Assembly (NCBI RefSeq): GCF_008329905.1
Contig: NZ_CP032155.1
Coordinates: forward strand, 2,542,001 to 2,606,000
DNA from: Mycobacterium sp. ELW1
GTDB taxonomy: Bacteria > Actinomycetota > Actinomycetes > Mycobacteriales > Mycobacteriaceae
Length of the DNA stretch: 64,000 nt
Direction of reading: 5' to 3'
Shown here: positions 41,559-49,761 of the stretch, piece by piece
How positions within the stretch are numbered: position 1 is the stretch's first letter
How the letters are laid out: the number at the start of each line of letters is the position of its first letter
Translations under genes and position numbers: made by a program
Notes under the pieces: model-generated
Told to the model about the DNA's origin: nothing
The model's database searches: none
What the model saw: only the letters and a program-made list of their open reading frames with translations

Positions 41559-43409
41559 TCAGTCGGTCGCCCGCCACGACTGGAGACTGCGCAGCAACGA
41601 ACTTTTCTTGTGCTCGTGGCCGGCCATCCGCCCCAGCACATCGTCGAGCGTGACGACCGCGTCGGTGATGTAGGGACCTTTGTTGAGCATCACGCACTCG
41701 GCGCGTTCCGCCATTGCCGCATCGGTGATTTCGGCCCGGGACGGAAGCCCGGTGGTGGCGAGTTGCTCGAGCACCTGGGTCGCCCAGATCACCGGCAGGT
41801 GCGCGGCTTCGCAGAGGCACAGTGTCTCCTCCTGCAGCTCCGCCATCCGTTCGTAGCCGACCTCGACGGCCAGATCGCCGCGGGCGATCATCACCCCGAC
41901 CCGGCGCCGTCGCATCGCGGTGAGCAGCAGCCGGGGCAGATGCTCGAAGGCCAACCGGGTCTCGATCTTGAGCACCACGCCGAGATCGCGGTCACCGAGA
42001 CGGTCCAGTTCGTCGAACAGGCGGATGACGTCAGCGGGTTCACGGACGAACGACAGCTCGACGAAGTCGGCCAGCTCGACCACCGTGGCCAGGTCCGCGA
42101 TGTCCTTGTCGGTCAGTGCCGAGATCGGCAGGTCGGTGTCCGGAACGTTGATTCCCTTGCCGGCCCGCAACTTTGCCGTCCCGTGCGCGGGGCGCTCGAT
42201 GCGCACGTCGAGGGTGTCGGCGGTCACCGCGACCACCACGCCGCCGAGTTTCCCGTCGTCGAAGAACACGCGTTCGCCCACCTCGGCGGTGTCGAACACC
42301 TCGGGCAACGTGCAGCCGATCCGTGGCGGCTGGCCCTCGTCGACCGGTGCCGGTGTGCAGTCGCGGGTGACCCGCACGACGTCGCCCGCGGCCAGTCGCA
42401 GGCTCTGCTCGACGGCTGGTAACTCGCCGACCTTGGTGGAGTCCTTCCGGCGCCGCTTTGTCCCCGAGTCGCTTCGCTCCTGCCCGCCGGCCTTGAGCAC
42501 TGTCCCGCTGCCCACATACGTCGTCTTCTCGGTGGTGACGACGAATCCGCCGGGTGCGGCGGCGGCCAGCAGCAGCCGCCGCTTCGATCCGCGAGTATCG
42601 CGCAGCACCAACTCGTCGCCTTCGGCGCGGTTGGCCAGCCAGTCCGCTTTGACCGGCAGGGTGACCAGATCCGGCTCCGGCGGGCGGGCCGGCCGTCGCG
42701 CCGAGGTCAGCCAGCCGCGCCCGGCCGCCACCACCTGACCCTGGGCGTTGCGGGTCGGCCGAAGGCGCACCACCCGGGGTCCCGGCTCCAGCGGGCCGGT
42801 GCGCAGTTTGGGGCCGCCCAGATCCATCGCCACCAGGCACGGGCGACCCGCGGCCTCGGCCGCGGCGCGGACGTTGGCCGCCATGGCTTTCCACGCGGTC
42901 GCGTCGTCGTGGGCGCAGTTGATCCGGGCGATCCGCATGCCGGAGTCGATGAGTGTGCGCGACAGACCGGGATCGGTGGCCGCCTCCGACGGCAGGGTGA
43001 CCATGATCCGGGCCGCACGATCCTCGGCCGCCGGCCCCAGCAGCTCGGTGGCGTTGCGCTCGAGAAGGCGACTGCCCTCGGCGACCTCCACGCAGACCTG
43101 GTCGTTCGGGGTCCAGCCCTGCCCGCGCATCGCGGCTATCGCCGCCGACACCAGGCGCAGCGTCGCCTGGACGTGCGCTTCGCTGCGGCCCAGCGAGGAC
43201 AGCCCCAGCTCGGTCAGCTGCTGCTGGGCTACGCGGAGATCGACTTGTCGCATCGCCCAGTAGTGCACCAGATTGGTTGCACTGCAACGGTTCTCATCGG
43301 CAACCGGGTCGGTCCACGGTTGCCATCGCAACTCGGCGTCGGCCAGCTGGGCCAGCAGCGCGTCGACATCACTCTGCAGCTGGGCCAGCTGCTGCGCGTC
43401 TGCGGACAT
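41559..43409 (-). CDS. Atypical pyruvate-kinase-like protein
   Basis: 616 residues. An N-terminal helical extension of about 130 residues, unrelated to classical pyruvate kinase, precedes a barrel with degenerate PK motifs: ARINCAHDD (normally SRxNFSHG), DLGGPKLRTG at 196-205, KGINVPDTDLP, LADFVELSFV, KIETRLAFE (Lys481, Glu483), IARGDLAVE (509-516) and PSRAEITDAAMAERAECVMLNKG. The usual C-terminal allosteric domain is missing: the chain ends about 30 residues after the barrel. The catalytic Lys, Glu and Asp are kept, so phosphotransfer is possible, but a role other than glycolysis is likely. Confidence 0.85.
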   Translation of the reverse strand: MSADAQQLAQLQSDVDALLAQLADAELRWQPWTDPVADENRCSATNLVHYWAMRQVDLRVAQQQLTELGLSSLGRSEAHVQATLRLVSAAIAAMRGQGWTPNDQVCVEVAEGSRLLERNATELLGPAAEDRAARIMVTLPSEAATDPGLSRTLIDSGMRIARINCAHDDATAWKAMAANVRAAAEAAGRPCLVAMDLGGPKLRTGPLEPGPRVVRLRPTRNAQGQVVAAGRGWLTSARRPARPPEPDLVTLPVKADWLANRAEGDELVLRDTRGSKRRLLLAAAAPGGFVVTTEKTTYVGSGTVLKAGGQERSDSGTKRRRKDSTKVGELPAVEQSLRLAAGDVVRVTRDCTPAPVDEGQPPRIGCTLPEVFDTAEVGERVFFDDGKLGGVVVAVTADTLDVRIERPAHGTAKLRAGKGINVPDTDLPISALTDKDIADLATVVELADFVELSFVREPADVIRLFDELDRLGDRDLGVVLKIETRLAFEHLPRLLLTAMRRRRVGVMIARGDLAVEVGYERMAELQEETLCLCEAAHLPVIWATQVLEQLATTGLPSRAEITDAAMAERAECVMLNKGPYITDAVVTLDDVLGRMAGHEHKKSSLLRSLQSWRATD

Positions 43410-43548
43410 GGTCCGGCACGCTAGTCACTCCAGGTTGCGGTTGGGTGAACGGTTGCCGGTCGGGAAACAGCAGCAGCCTGCGCTGGCCCAACATTGTCTT
43501 CGCCAGCTGCGAAAATTGACTGATCAGCGGCAATTGGCATGTTGCTAG

Positions 43549-44268
43549 CTAGCGGGCGACCTTCGCGAGGAATCCGCGCACCAGCTGCCGGAGCCGCCGC
43601 GCGGCGTCATCGACGTGCGTGGTGGTGTCGGCGCGCAGGTCCTCGGCGCGCAGCCCGAGCCGGGTCAGATCCCCGTCGCCGCGGGTGCGGTCATCGTCGA
43701 TCCACAGCTCCAGCAGCTTGTGGTCTAGTTCGGGATGAAACTGTAGACCCAGGGCCCGACCGTGCACGAAAGCTTGTGTAGCGCAACCGTTCTGGGCGAC
43801 CACGGTGGATCCCGGCGGGGCGGTGAAGCGGTCGAAATGCCACTGGAACCACGGCCCGGCGTCGGGCACCAGTTCGGGGTCGATGCTGTGCACCTGATGC
43901 CAGCCGATCTCGGGATCGGGGGAGCGCTGCACCGAACCGCCGAGCGCGGTCGCCACCAACTGGCCGCCGAAGCACACTCCGAGCACACCGACACCGGCGT
44001 CGGCGGCGCGGCGCACCACGTCGATCTCATCGGCCACCCACGGCAGCCGTTCGTCGTACACCGCCCACCGTGAGCCCAGCGGCACGATCACGTCGTAGCG
44101 AGTGGGGTCGGGGAAGGTCACGTCGACGGTCGGGTCGCTGGCTCGATGCGCCGGGACGACCTCGAATGTGTCGACGTCGAAACCGAGTTCGGTGAACGTC
44201 TCGCCGAGCAGCGCTTCGGGGGCGATCGGATCGTTGTAGATGAACAGGACCTGACGGGGCACCCGCAT
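43549..44268 (-). CDS. Class I glutamine amidotransferase-like protein
   Basis: 239 residues from ATG 44268. The nucleophile elbow GVCFGGQ has Cys99; the His-Glu pair is in LQFHPE (His178, Glu180). It resembles GMP-synthase-like free-standing amidotransferases that hydrolyse glutamine or gamma-glutamyl compounds. It is last in the minus-strand run, 20 bases after the SDR gene. The synthetase partner, if any, is not adjacent. Confidence 0.85.
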   Translation of the reverse strand: MRVPRQVLFIYNDPIAPEALLGETFTELGFDVDTFEVVPAHRASDPTVDVTFPDPTRYDVIVPLGSRWAVYDERLPWVADEIDVVRRAADAGVGVLGVCFGGQLVATALGGSVQRSPDPEIGWHQVHSIDPELVPDAGPWFQWHFDRFTAPPGSTVVAQNGCATQAFVHGRALGLQFHPELDHKLLELWIDDDRTRGDGDLTRLGLRAEDLRADTTTHVDDAARRLRQLVRGFLAKVAR

Positions 44269-44288
44269 ACGGTACGGCAGGTGCGCGG

Positions 44289-45038
44289 CTACACGCAGTC
44301 CGAGGCGCCGTCGACGACCAGCACCGCGCCGTTGATGTAGCTGCTCTGCGCCGTGCACAGGAACGCGATGGCCGGTGCGACCTCGTCCACCCGGCCCATC
44401 CGCCCGGCCGGGATGTGGGCGATTTCGGTCGCCATGATCTCCGGGACGGCATGCATCGGCTCGGTCATCGCGGTCTCGATGGTGCCCGGCGCGATCGCAT
44501 TGACGCGGATCCCGTACTTGGCCCACTTGACCGCCAGGTTGCGGGTGACGTTGACGATGCCGGACTTGGCCGCCCCGTAGCCGGGGACCATCGTGACCGC
44601 ACGCAAGGCCGACATCGAGGCGAGGTTGACCACGCTCGCCCCTCCCGCCGCGGTCGACGCCGTGAGCGCGCGCCGCAGCCCGACGGTGAGCCGGTAGGGC
44701 CCGGTGAGGTTCAGTGCGACCGAGGCGGCGAACCCGTCGGGCGCGGATTCGTCCAGGCCGCCGGGGAAGTTGGCGCCGGCGTTGTTCACCAGTACGTCGA
44801 GCGACGAGATGCTCTCGGCCAGGCTGTCAATGGATGCATTGTCGGTGAGCACAAGTTGCCGATAGGTCATGCCGGACAGGTCGGTGTCGTAGTCGGCGGC
44901 ACCGGGTTTGGTGCCGGTCACGGTGACGGTGGCGCCGGCGTCACGCAGCAGCACGGCCACGGCGTGGCCGATGCCACTGGTCGCCCCGGTGACCAGTGCC
45001 TGGGTTCCGGTGAAGTCGAAGCTCAGCTGGGCGGTCAT
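44289..45038 (-). CDS. Short-chain dehydrogenase/reductase
   Basis: 249 residues from ATG 45038. Cofactor loop TGATSGIG at 17-24, NNAG at 85-88, Ser in ASMS, and the catalytic Tyr154/Lys158 (YGAAK) are all intact. A classical SDR that oxidises or reduces a hydroxyl/keto group. Its start overlaps the stop of the metallo-hydrolase by four bases, so the two products are probably made together and may act on the same substrate: alcohol release then oxidation. Confidence 0.92.
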   Translation of the reverse strand: MTAQLSFDFTGTQALVTGATSGIGHAVAVLLRDAGATVTVTGTKPGAADYDTDLSGMTYRQLVLTDNASIDSLAESISSLDVLVNNAGANFPGGLDESAPDGFAASVALNLTGPYRLTVGLRRALTASTAAGGASVVNLASMSALRAVTMVPGYGAAKSGIVNVTRNLAVKWAKYGIRVNAIAPGTIETAMTEPMHAVPEIMATEIAHIPAGRMGRVDEVAPAIAFLCTAQSSYINGAVLVVDGASDCV

Positions 45039-46276
45039 GTGTACCTTTCGATCTGCTTGGTCAGCCAGGCGCTTTCCCAGAAGTTGATGCTGTCGGCCAG
45101 CAGCCGCTCGTGGGCGTCCCTGAGTACCGCCCGCGCTGCGGCGTCGTCGGGCGCGGTGTGGGTGACGACTTCGGCGAGGTGGATGGCCTCCAGCGGGCGA
45201 CCTTCGGTCAGGTGGCGCCGGGCCCGTGTAGTCAGGGCCTCGGCGCCGGCCAACTCGACGAGGTCCGCACTGACCGCGTCGGCGCCGGTCGGGTACAGCT
45301 CGGTGGTCGACCGGTGATGGAACCATCCGGAATAGTTCTCCCAGATCGCCCGGACATCCCAGGCCACCTTGCCGTAGCCCTGGCCGACCTCCAGGTGGGC
45401 GGGCAGGGTGATCTCGCGCATCAGGGTCCGGACATCTTTACCGGCGTTCATTCCGGCCACGGTTTCGTCGTGCAGGTATTGCACGGCATCGCGCAGCCGG
45501 GACAGCTCGGCGTCGATCAGATCGGCCCCCCGGACGGGGTCGAAATGTCCGGTGAGCAGCACCTCGGGCCGCAGTGACCGAACCCGCTCGATGGTGTCGA
45601 TCACCGTGAGCGCATCCCGGTAGCGGTCACCGCGCATGGTGACCAGATTGGGGATGTGCCCGAAGATGGGTCCGAAGGTGTTGCTGCACAGGCAGATCCG
45701 CTCATCGGGCAGCCAGATCACCATCGAGTCGGTGGTTTCCCCGCCCGGAGTGGCGATCAGTTCGAATCGCCGTTCGCCGACCGTCAGCGACAACCGGTCG
45801 TCGACCACGATGTCGGCGCACCCGGCGCTCTGGGGCGGCAGCCTCTTGCCGAAGCGCTGCTGGATCCTGGCGATACCGCCGGCCAGTCTGTCGGAGAATG
45901 CGAACGCACTGCGATTGGCCCGGTACGGCAGCAGCCGCTCATTGTCGTCGCGCCATTGCTCCCAATTCGCCTGTGCCACCACCGTGGTGTCCGGATCGCG
46001 CAGGGTGTCCAACCCGCCGACGTGGTCGTAGTGGCCCTGGGTGATCAGGATGTAGCGCACCGGCGACGAATCGACGGCGTCGAACACCGCGCGGTGCACC
46101 GGGGCTTCGAATCCCATCCCGGTGTTGACGACCACCCGGCCGTCGGAGGTGGTGAGCAGATAGGAGTTGGTCAGTCCGGGTGAGCACCAGATCCCGGGGG
46201 CGACTTCCTCGGCATGTTCGGCGCAGGCAGGGGCCATGGCGTCGGCGCCGGGCCGGCTGCGGTAGAGGGGTTCCAC
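45035..46276 (-). CDS. Metallo-beta-lactamase-fold hydrolase, alkylsulfatase-like, altered metal site
   Basis: 413 residues. The N-terminal MBL domain is followed by an alkylsulfatase-type dimerisation domain (RLRDAVQYLHDETVAGMNAGKD). The metal motif, normally HxHxDH, reads QGHYDH at 80-85, so the first His is Gln; a second ligand region that in SdsA1-type enzymes has Glu reads CSNTF here. GGETTDSM and LTGHFDPVRG keep other ligands. It probably hydrolyses a sulfate or similar ester with a modified metal site. Directly downstream of a sulfotransferase gene (10 bases) and coupled to an SDR. Confidence 0.83.
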   Translation of the reverse strand: MEPLYRSRPGADAMAPACAEHAEEVAPGIWCSPGLTNSYLLTTSDGRVVVNTGMGFEAPVHRAVFDAVDSSPVRYILITQGHYDHVGGLDTLRDPDTTVVAQANWEQWRDDNERLLPYRANRSAFAFSDRLAGGIARIQQRFGKRLPPQSAGCADIVVDDRLSLTVGERRFELIATPGGETTDSMVIWLPDERICLCSNTFGPIFGHIPNLVTMRGDRYRDALTVIDTIERVRSLRPEVLLTGHFDPVRGADLIDAELSRLRDAVQYLHDETVAGMNAGKDVRTLMREITLPAHLEVGQGYGKVAWDVRAIWENYSGWFHHRSTTELYPTGADAVSADLVELAGAEALTTRARRHLTEGRPLEAIHLAEVVTHTAPDDAAARAVLRDAHERLLADSINFWESAWLTKQIERYT

Positions 46277-46286
46277 GACGGTTCCT

Positions 46287-47555
46287 TCAGATCTCGGGGC
46301 GGACGTCGAAACGATCGAAATAGAACGCGAACCGAGACCGCAGTTCCTCGGGCTCGACGCCGAAGTGCCGCCTCAGGTCGTAGGGGATGCGGCCCTTGGC
46401 GCCGCGGTGGTTGTCGTCGATGTAGGCGCCGAATCGCTTGGCCACCTTGGGCGGGATATCGATCCCGGCGTGCTCGTAGAACGAGGCGAGTACCGGCATC
46501 TCGTTGCCGTTCAGGTGATGGAAGCCGATGTCGACGCTGCGGTCGGCGGGCACCAGTTCCCGGTCGCGCACGCAGGCGGTCAGCAGCCGGTGGATCCGGT
46601 CGCTCCAGTAGCCGACCAGCCAGTCGGGGTCGATGCTGGTGCGGCGCAACCGATCCGAGTACGCCATCATCGTGATCGCCGACTGGATCACCGCGACGGG
46701 GTCGCGATGGGTGAAGGCGACGGTGGCATCGGGAAAGGTGGTCATCAGCGGACCGAGCTGCTCGGCATGCTGTGGCGATTTCAGCACCCAGGTGCGCGGG
46801 CCGCGCAGGAAGGTCAGCGCCTGCAGGATCTTCTTCAGGTAACCGTAGTGACGGACGTGGTCCAGGCCGAGGTAGAAGTCGCGCCAGCCCGGCACGCGGG
46901 CGTGCCACTCGAGGACATAGCCGGCCATGTCGAGGTCGAGGAGTTCGACCTCCTCCTCGATGGCCTCGGGGAATCGATCGTGCATCGCCGCGACGTACGG
47001 GGTGCTGGCCATCAGCGCCTCGTGCTCGGCTTTGACGCGGGTGTAGCGAGGATCGACGCCGAACACCTCGGGTCCCTGCCCGAGCGCGGGAATCGGGTCC
47101 TCGGCCTCCCAATACGGCAGGGCACGCCGGCGCGGATCCTGCGCGATCAGGTTGACCAGGTGAGTGGTGCCCGAGCGGGGCATGCCGACCACGATCAGCG
47201 GCCGCTCGATCGGGATGGATTCGATTTCGGGGTAGCGCTTCAGCAGGTCGACGAGCGAGAGCCGGTTGCGCACCTTGCGAATCACTCTGGCGCGCAGGCT
47301 GCTTCGGATCAGTTGGCGCAGACCGGTGTCGGACTCGATGGCCGCCACGTGTGCGGCCAGCCGGCCGGCGAACCCGTCGTCGTCGGCCAGGTCATCGCTG
47401 CCCGCCTGCCGCTCCGCTTCGGCGAGCATCTCGTCGATGTCGAAGGTGACGTGCTGCGACTCGGTGTAGTCGAGGATCTGCCGCTGCGTGTCGGTCAGCA
47501 CCGGGTCGGTCAGGTCGTCGAGGTTCAGTGTCTCCGGGGATGACCGCGTCGTCAT
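46287..47555 (-). CDS. PAPS-dependent sulfotransferase family protein
   Basis: 422 residues. The 5'-phosphosulfate loop GMPRSGT is at 124-130, and the 3'-phosphate motif follows in FTHRDPVAVIQS (Arg283, Ser291). An N-terminal helical region of 100 residues precedes the domain, as in the large mycobacterial sulfotransferase family. It would transfer sulfate from PAPS to a hydroxyl of a lipid or small molecule; the acceptor is unknown. Clustered with an alkylsulfatase-like hydrolase, an unusual pairing. Confidence 0.88.
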   Translation of the reverse strand: MTTRSSPETLNLDDLTDPVLTDTQRQILDYTESQHVTFDIDEMLAEAERQAGSDDLADDDGFAGRLAAHVAAIESDTGLRQLIRSSLRARVIRKVRNRLSLVDLLKRYPEIESIPIERPLIVVGMPRSGTTHLVNLIAQDPRRRALPYWEAEDPIPALGQGPEVFGVDPRYTRVKAEHEALMASTPYVAAMHDRFPEAIEEEVELLDLDMAGYVLEWHARVPGWRDFYLGLDHVRHYGYLKKILQALTFLRGPRTWVLKSPQHAEQLGPLMTTFPDATVAFTHRDPVAVIQSAITMMAYSDRLRRTSIDPDWLVGYWSDRIHRLLTACVRDRELVPADRSVDIGFHHLNGNEMPVLASFYEHAGIDIPPKVAKRFGAYIDDNHRGAKGRIPYDLRRHFGVEPEELRSRFAFYFDRFDVRPEI

Positions 47556-47612
47556 GTCCGGGCACTTTAATCCCCGGTGCGGCTCCCGGTCGGGGGTTCT
47601 CGCTGGCCGGGA

Positions 47613-48017
47613 TCAGGCCCAACCGTCGGCGCGCCAGCAGACCCAGTCGATCTCGACCAGGGCACCCACCGCCAGCCCGGTCGCGCCGACGCAGGTTCGG
47701 CTCGGCAGCCGGTCCGGGAACCACGGCGCGTAGGCGGCGTTGAAGGCGGCATAGTCGTCCCAGTCGAGCAGAAACGCCCGCACCGAGACCACGTCGGGCA
47801 GGCCGCCGCCACACAGTTCGGTGACGCGCAGCAGGTTGGTCAACACCTGATCGGTCTGGGTCGCGACATCCTCACCGACCACCGTGCCGCTGGTGTCGGT
47901 CGGCATCTGGCCGGTGACGTAGAGGGTTTGGCCTGCGGCCGTCGCGTGGGCGAACGGCGCCACCGCGGGCGGAACACCGTCGGCCGGGGTGAACGTGAAC
48001 GTCCGAATACCGGTCAT
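47613..48017 (-). CDS. RidA-family protein
   Basis: 134 residues from ATG 48017. The RidA/YjgF pattern is clear: FAHATAAGQTLYVTGQMPTD, the long helix with QTDQVLTNLLRVTELCGG, and a C-terminal VGATGLAVGALVEID strand. The Arg that binds the substrate carboxylate in true RidA seems absent near the C-terminus (SRTCVGATGL has an Arg earlier), so deaminase activity is likely but not sure. Overlaps the acetamidase stop by four bases, indicating coupled expression. Confidence 0.87.
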   Translation of the reverse strand: MTGIRTFTFTPADGVPPAVAPFAHATAAGQTLYVTGQMPTDTSGTVVGEDVATQTDQVLTNLLRVTELCGGGLPDVVSVRAFLLDWDDYAAFNAAYAPWFPDRLPSRTCVGATGLAVGALVEIDWVCWRADGWA

Positions 48018-49048
48018 GCAGCGGGATTCTGCCACCGTGGGAAACAACGCTTGTCGATTCGGCCATGGACGCCCTGACGCTGGTCGACCACCTGGGTCAC
48101 GGTGAAGTCCACCGCCACCGACATGAACGAGTACGCGTCGGCGCGGGACAACCCGAAGTGACAACGCAGCAGCTGCAGTGTGCGCAGCGTCGCGCATTTC
48201 ATCGCGGCGTCCAGGCTGTCGCCGAAGCCGTGCACCAGCAGTTCGGTCGCGGTCTCCAGGACCGGGACGGTGAACGGCAGATCGCGGCGAATCGTCAAGC
48301 GCAACAACCCGTTCAGCGATGACTCCAGCGCGGTTCCGCTGACTTCGCCGTCGCCTTGTGAGACATGCGGGTCGCCGACCGAGAGCAGCGCGCCGGGCAC
48401 CTGGACGGGGTAGTACATCCGCCCGCCCGCGCCGATGCGCCAGTTGTCGACGTTGCCGCCGTGGTCGCCCGGTGGCACCGAGGAGACGCGCACCGGATCG
48501 GCCGGCGCCACACCCATGGTGCCGAAGTGCGGCCGCAGCGGCACCACGACTCCCGGCAGCGCCGGCTCCCGGCTCGCGGGGTCGGGCGCCACGATCGTGC
48601 CCGGCTCGTTGGCCAGCGGGGTGGCCGTCCAGTCGTAACCGAACAACGCCCGACCCAGCAGCGCGTTGACATCGAGTTCGTAGATGGTGACCCGTTCGAC
48701 GGGAATCTCGTCGTAGAGGTAACCCCAGTGCCCGGCCAGGTTGGATCCGTACGGCAGGCGCGGGGTGGCTTCCAGGATGTCGACCTGGAGCACGTCACCC
48801 GGTCGGGCACCGCTGACGGCGATCGGCCCGGTGAGGATGTGCGGTCCCGGCCCGCGGTCGTCGACCTCGTCGAACACTCGCGAAATGCGCTCGTCCATCA
48901 GCAGATCGGGGGCGTCGCCGGCGTGATGGGTCAGCGTCTCGATCGCCACCAGGTCCCCGGAGTCGACGGTCAGTGCGGGAGCCTGGCGTGGGTCGAAGAA
49001 GCCCCACTGCACCGTCTGCGCGGTCGCCGGGAGGTGGTGCACTGCCAT
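48014..49048 (-). CDS. Acetamidase/formamidase family protein
   Basis: 344 residues. The family signature is a beta-rich FmdA/AmdA fold with VQWGFFDPRQAPALTVDSGD at the start, GPIAVSGARPGDVLQVDIL, PHFGTMGVAP, PGDHGGNVDN and DPHVSQGDGEVSG. It hydrolyses short aliphatic or related amides to acid and ammonia. First of a coupled pair with the RidA gene and 47 bases downstream of the response-regulator gene, so it may belong to the same regulated run. Confidence 0.9.
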   Translation of the reverse strand: MAVHHLPATAQTVQWGFFDPRQAPALTVDSGDLVAIETLTHHAGDAPDLLMDERISRVFDEVDDRGPGPHILTGPIAVSGARPGDVLQVDILEATPRLPYGSNLAGHWGYLYDEIPVERVTIYELDVNALLGRALFGYDWTATPLANEPGTIVAPDPASREPALPGVVVPLRPHFGTMGVAPADPVRVSSVPPGDHGGNVDNWRIGAGGRMYYPVQVPGALLSVGDPHVSQGDGEVSGTALESSLNGLLRLTIRRDLPFTVPVLETATELLVHGFGDSLDAAMKCATLRTLQLLRCHFGLSRADAYSFMSVAVDFTVTQVVDQRQGVHGRIDKRCFPRWQNPAA

Positions 49049-49095
49049 AAGCGACAGATCATGCCAGCAGCCCGGCCCGGGCGCGCGCCGAAGAA

Positions 49096-49761
49096 TTACA
49101 CCGCGTGATAGCGACGTTCGGGCCGCCCTGCCCCGTACTGCAATCGCAGTCCCACCGCACCGGCGGTCAGGAAGTGTTCGAGGTAACGGCGCGCACTGAC
49201 CCGGGAGATGCCCACCAGATCAGCGCATTCGGCTGCCGACAGCTCGCCGGCCCCGCGGACCGCGTCGAGGACCAGTCGCGCGGTCTCGGCGCCCAGTCCT
49301 TTGGGCATCGGCGGTGAGTCGCCGGATGCGGGGGAATGCCCGAACAGCGTGTCGACGAAATTCTGATCGATGCCTCGGTCTGCGCCGAGGGCATCGGCGC
49401 GCGCGGCGAATGCCGCCAGTTTGGTTTTCAGCTGCTCGAACTCGAACGGCTTGATCAGGTAGTCGGCGGCACCGCCGTCGAGGGCGCCGCTGACGGTGTC
49501 CAATTCCCGTGCTGCCGTGATCATGATGACGCCCACCGGGTCACCTTCGGCTCGCAAGGTCTGCAGCACCTGCAGGCCCGTCATGTCGGGCAGGTAGACG
49601 TCGAGCAGGATCAGGTCCGGACGCACGGTTCGGGCGGCGTCGAGTGCAGCGGCGCCGGTATGGGCCACCTCCACGGTGTGAAATCCCTCGATGCGGTCGA
49701 CGAAGCGCCGGTGGATGTCGGCGACCATGAAATCGTCGTCGACGACCAGTACCTCACGCAT
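49096..49761 (-). CDS. CitB/DctR-family response regulator
   Basis: 221 residues. Receiver domain with acidic pocket VVDDD and phospho-acceptor Asp54 (LLDVYLPDM), and KPF near residue 105. The C-terminal part (GAGELSAAECADLVGISRVSARRYLEHFL) is the helix-turn-helix of this family. It overlaps the histidine kinase gene by eight bases and is the likely activator of the divergent tctCBA genes. Confidence 0.93.
   Translation of the reverse strand: MREVLVVDDDFMVADIHRRFVDRIEGFHTVEVAHTGAAALDAARTVRPDLILLDVYLPDMTGLQVLQTLRAEGDPVGVIMITAARELDTVSGALDGGAADYLIKPFEFEQLKTKLAAFAARADALGADRGIDQNFVDTLFGHSPASGDSPPMPKGLGAETARLVLDAVRGAGELSAAECADLVGISRVSARRYLEHFLTAGAVGLRLQYGAGRPERRYHAV

Noticed and set aside
43541..43552. 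GCTAGCTAGC palindrome at the end of the amidotransferase gene
   Set aside because: Covers the stop codon and is probably chance; too short for a terminator and no tail.
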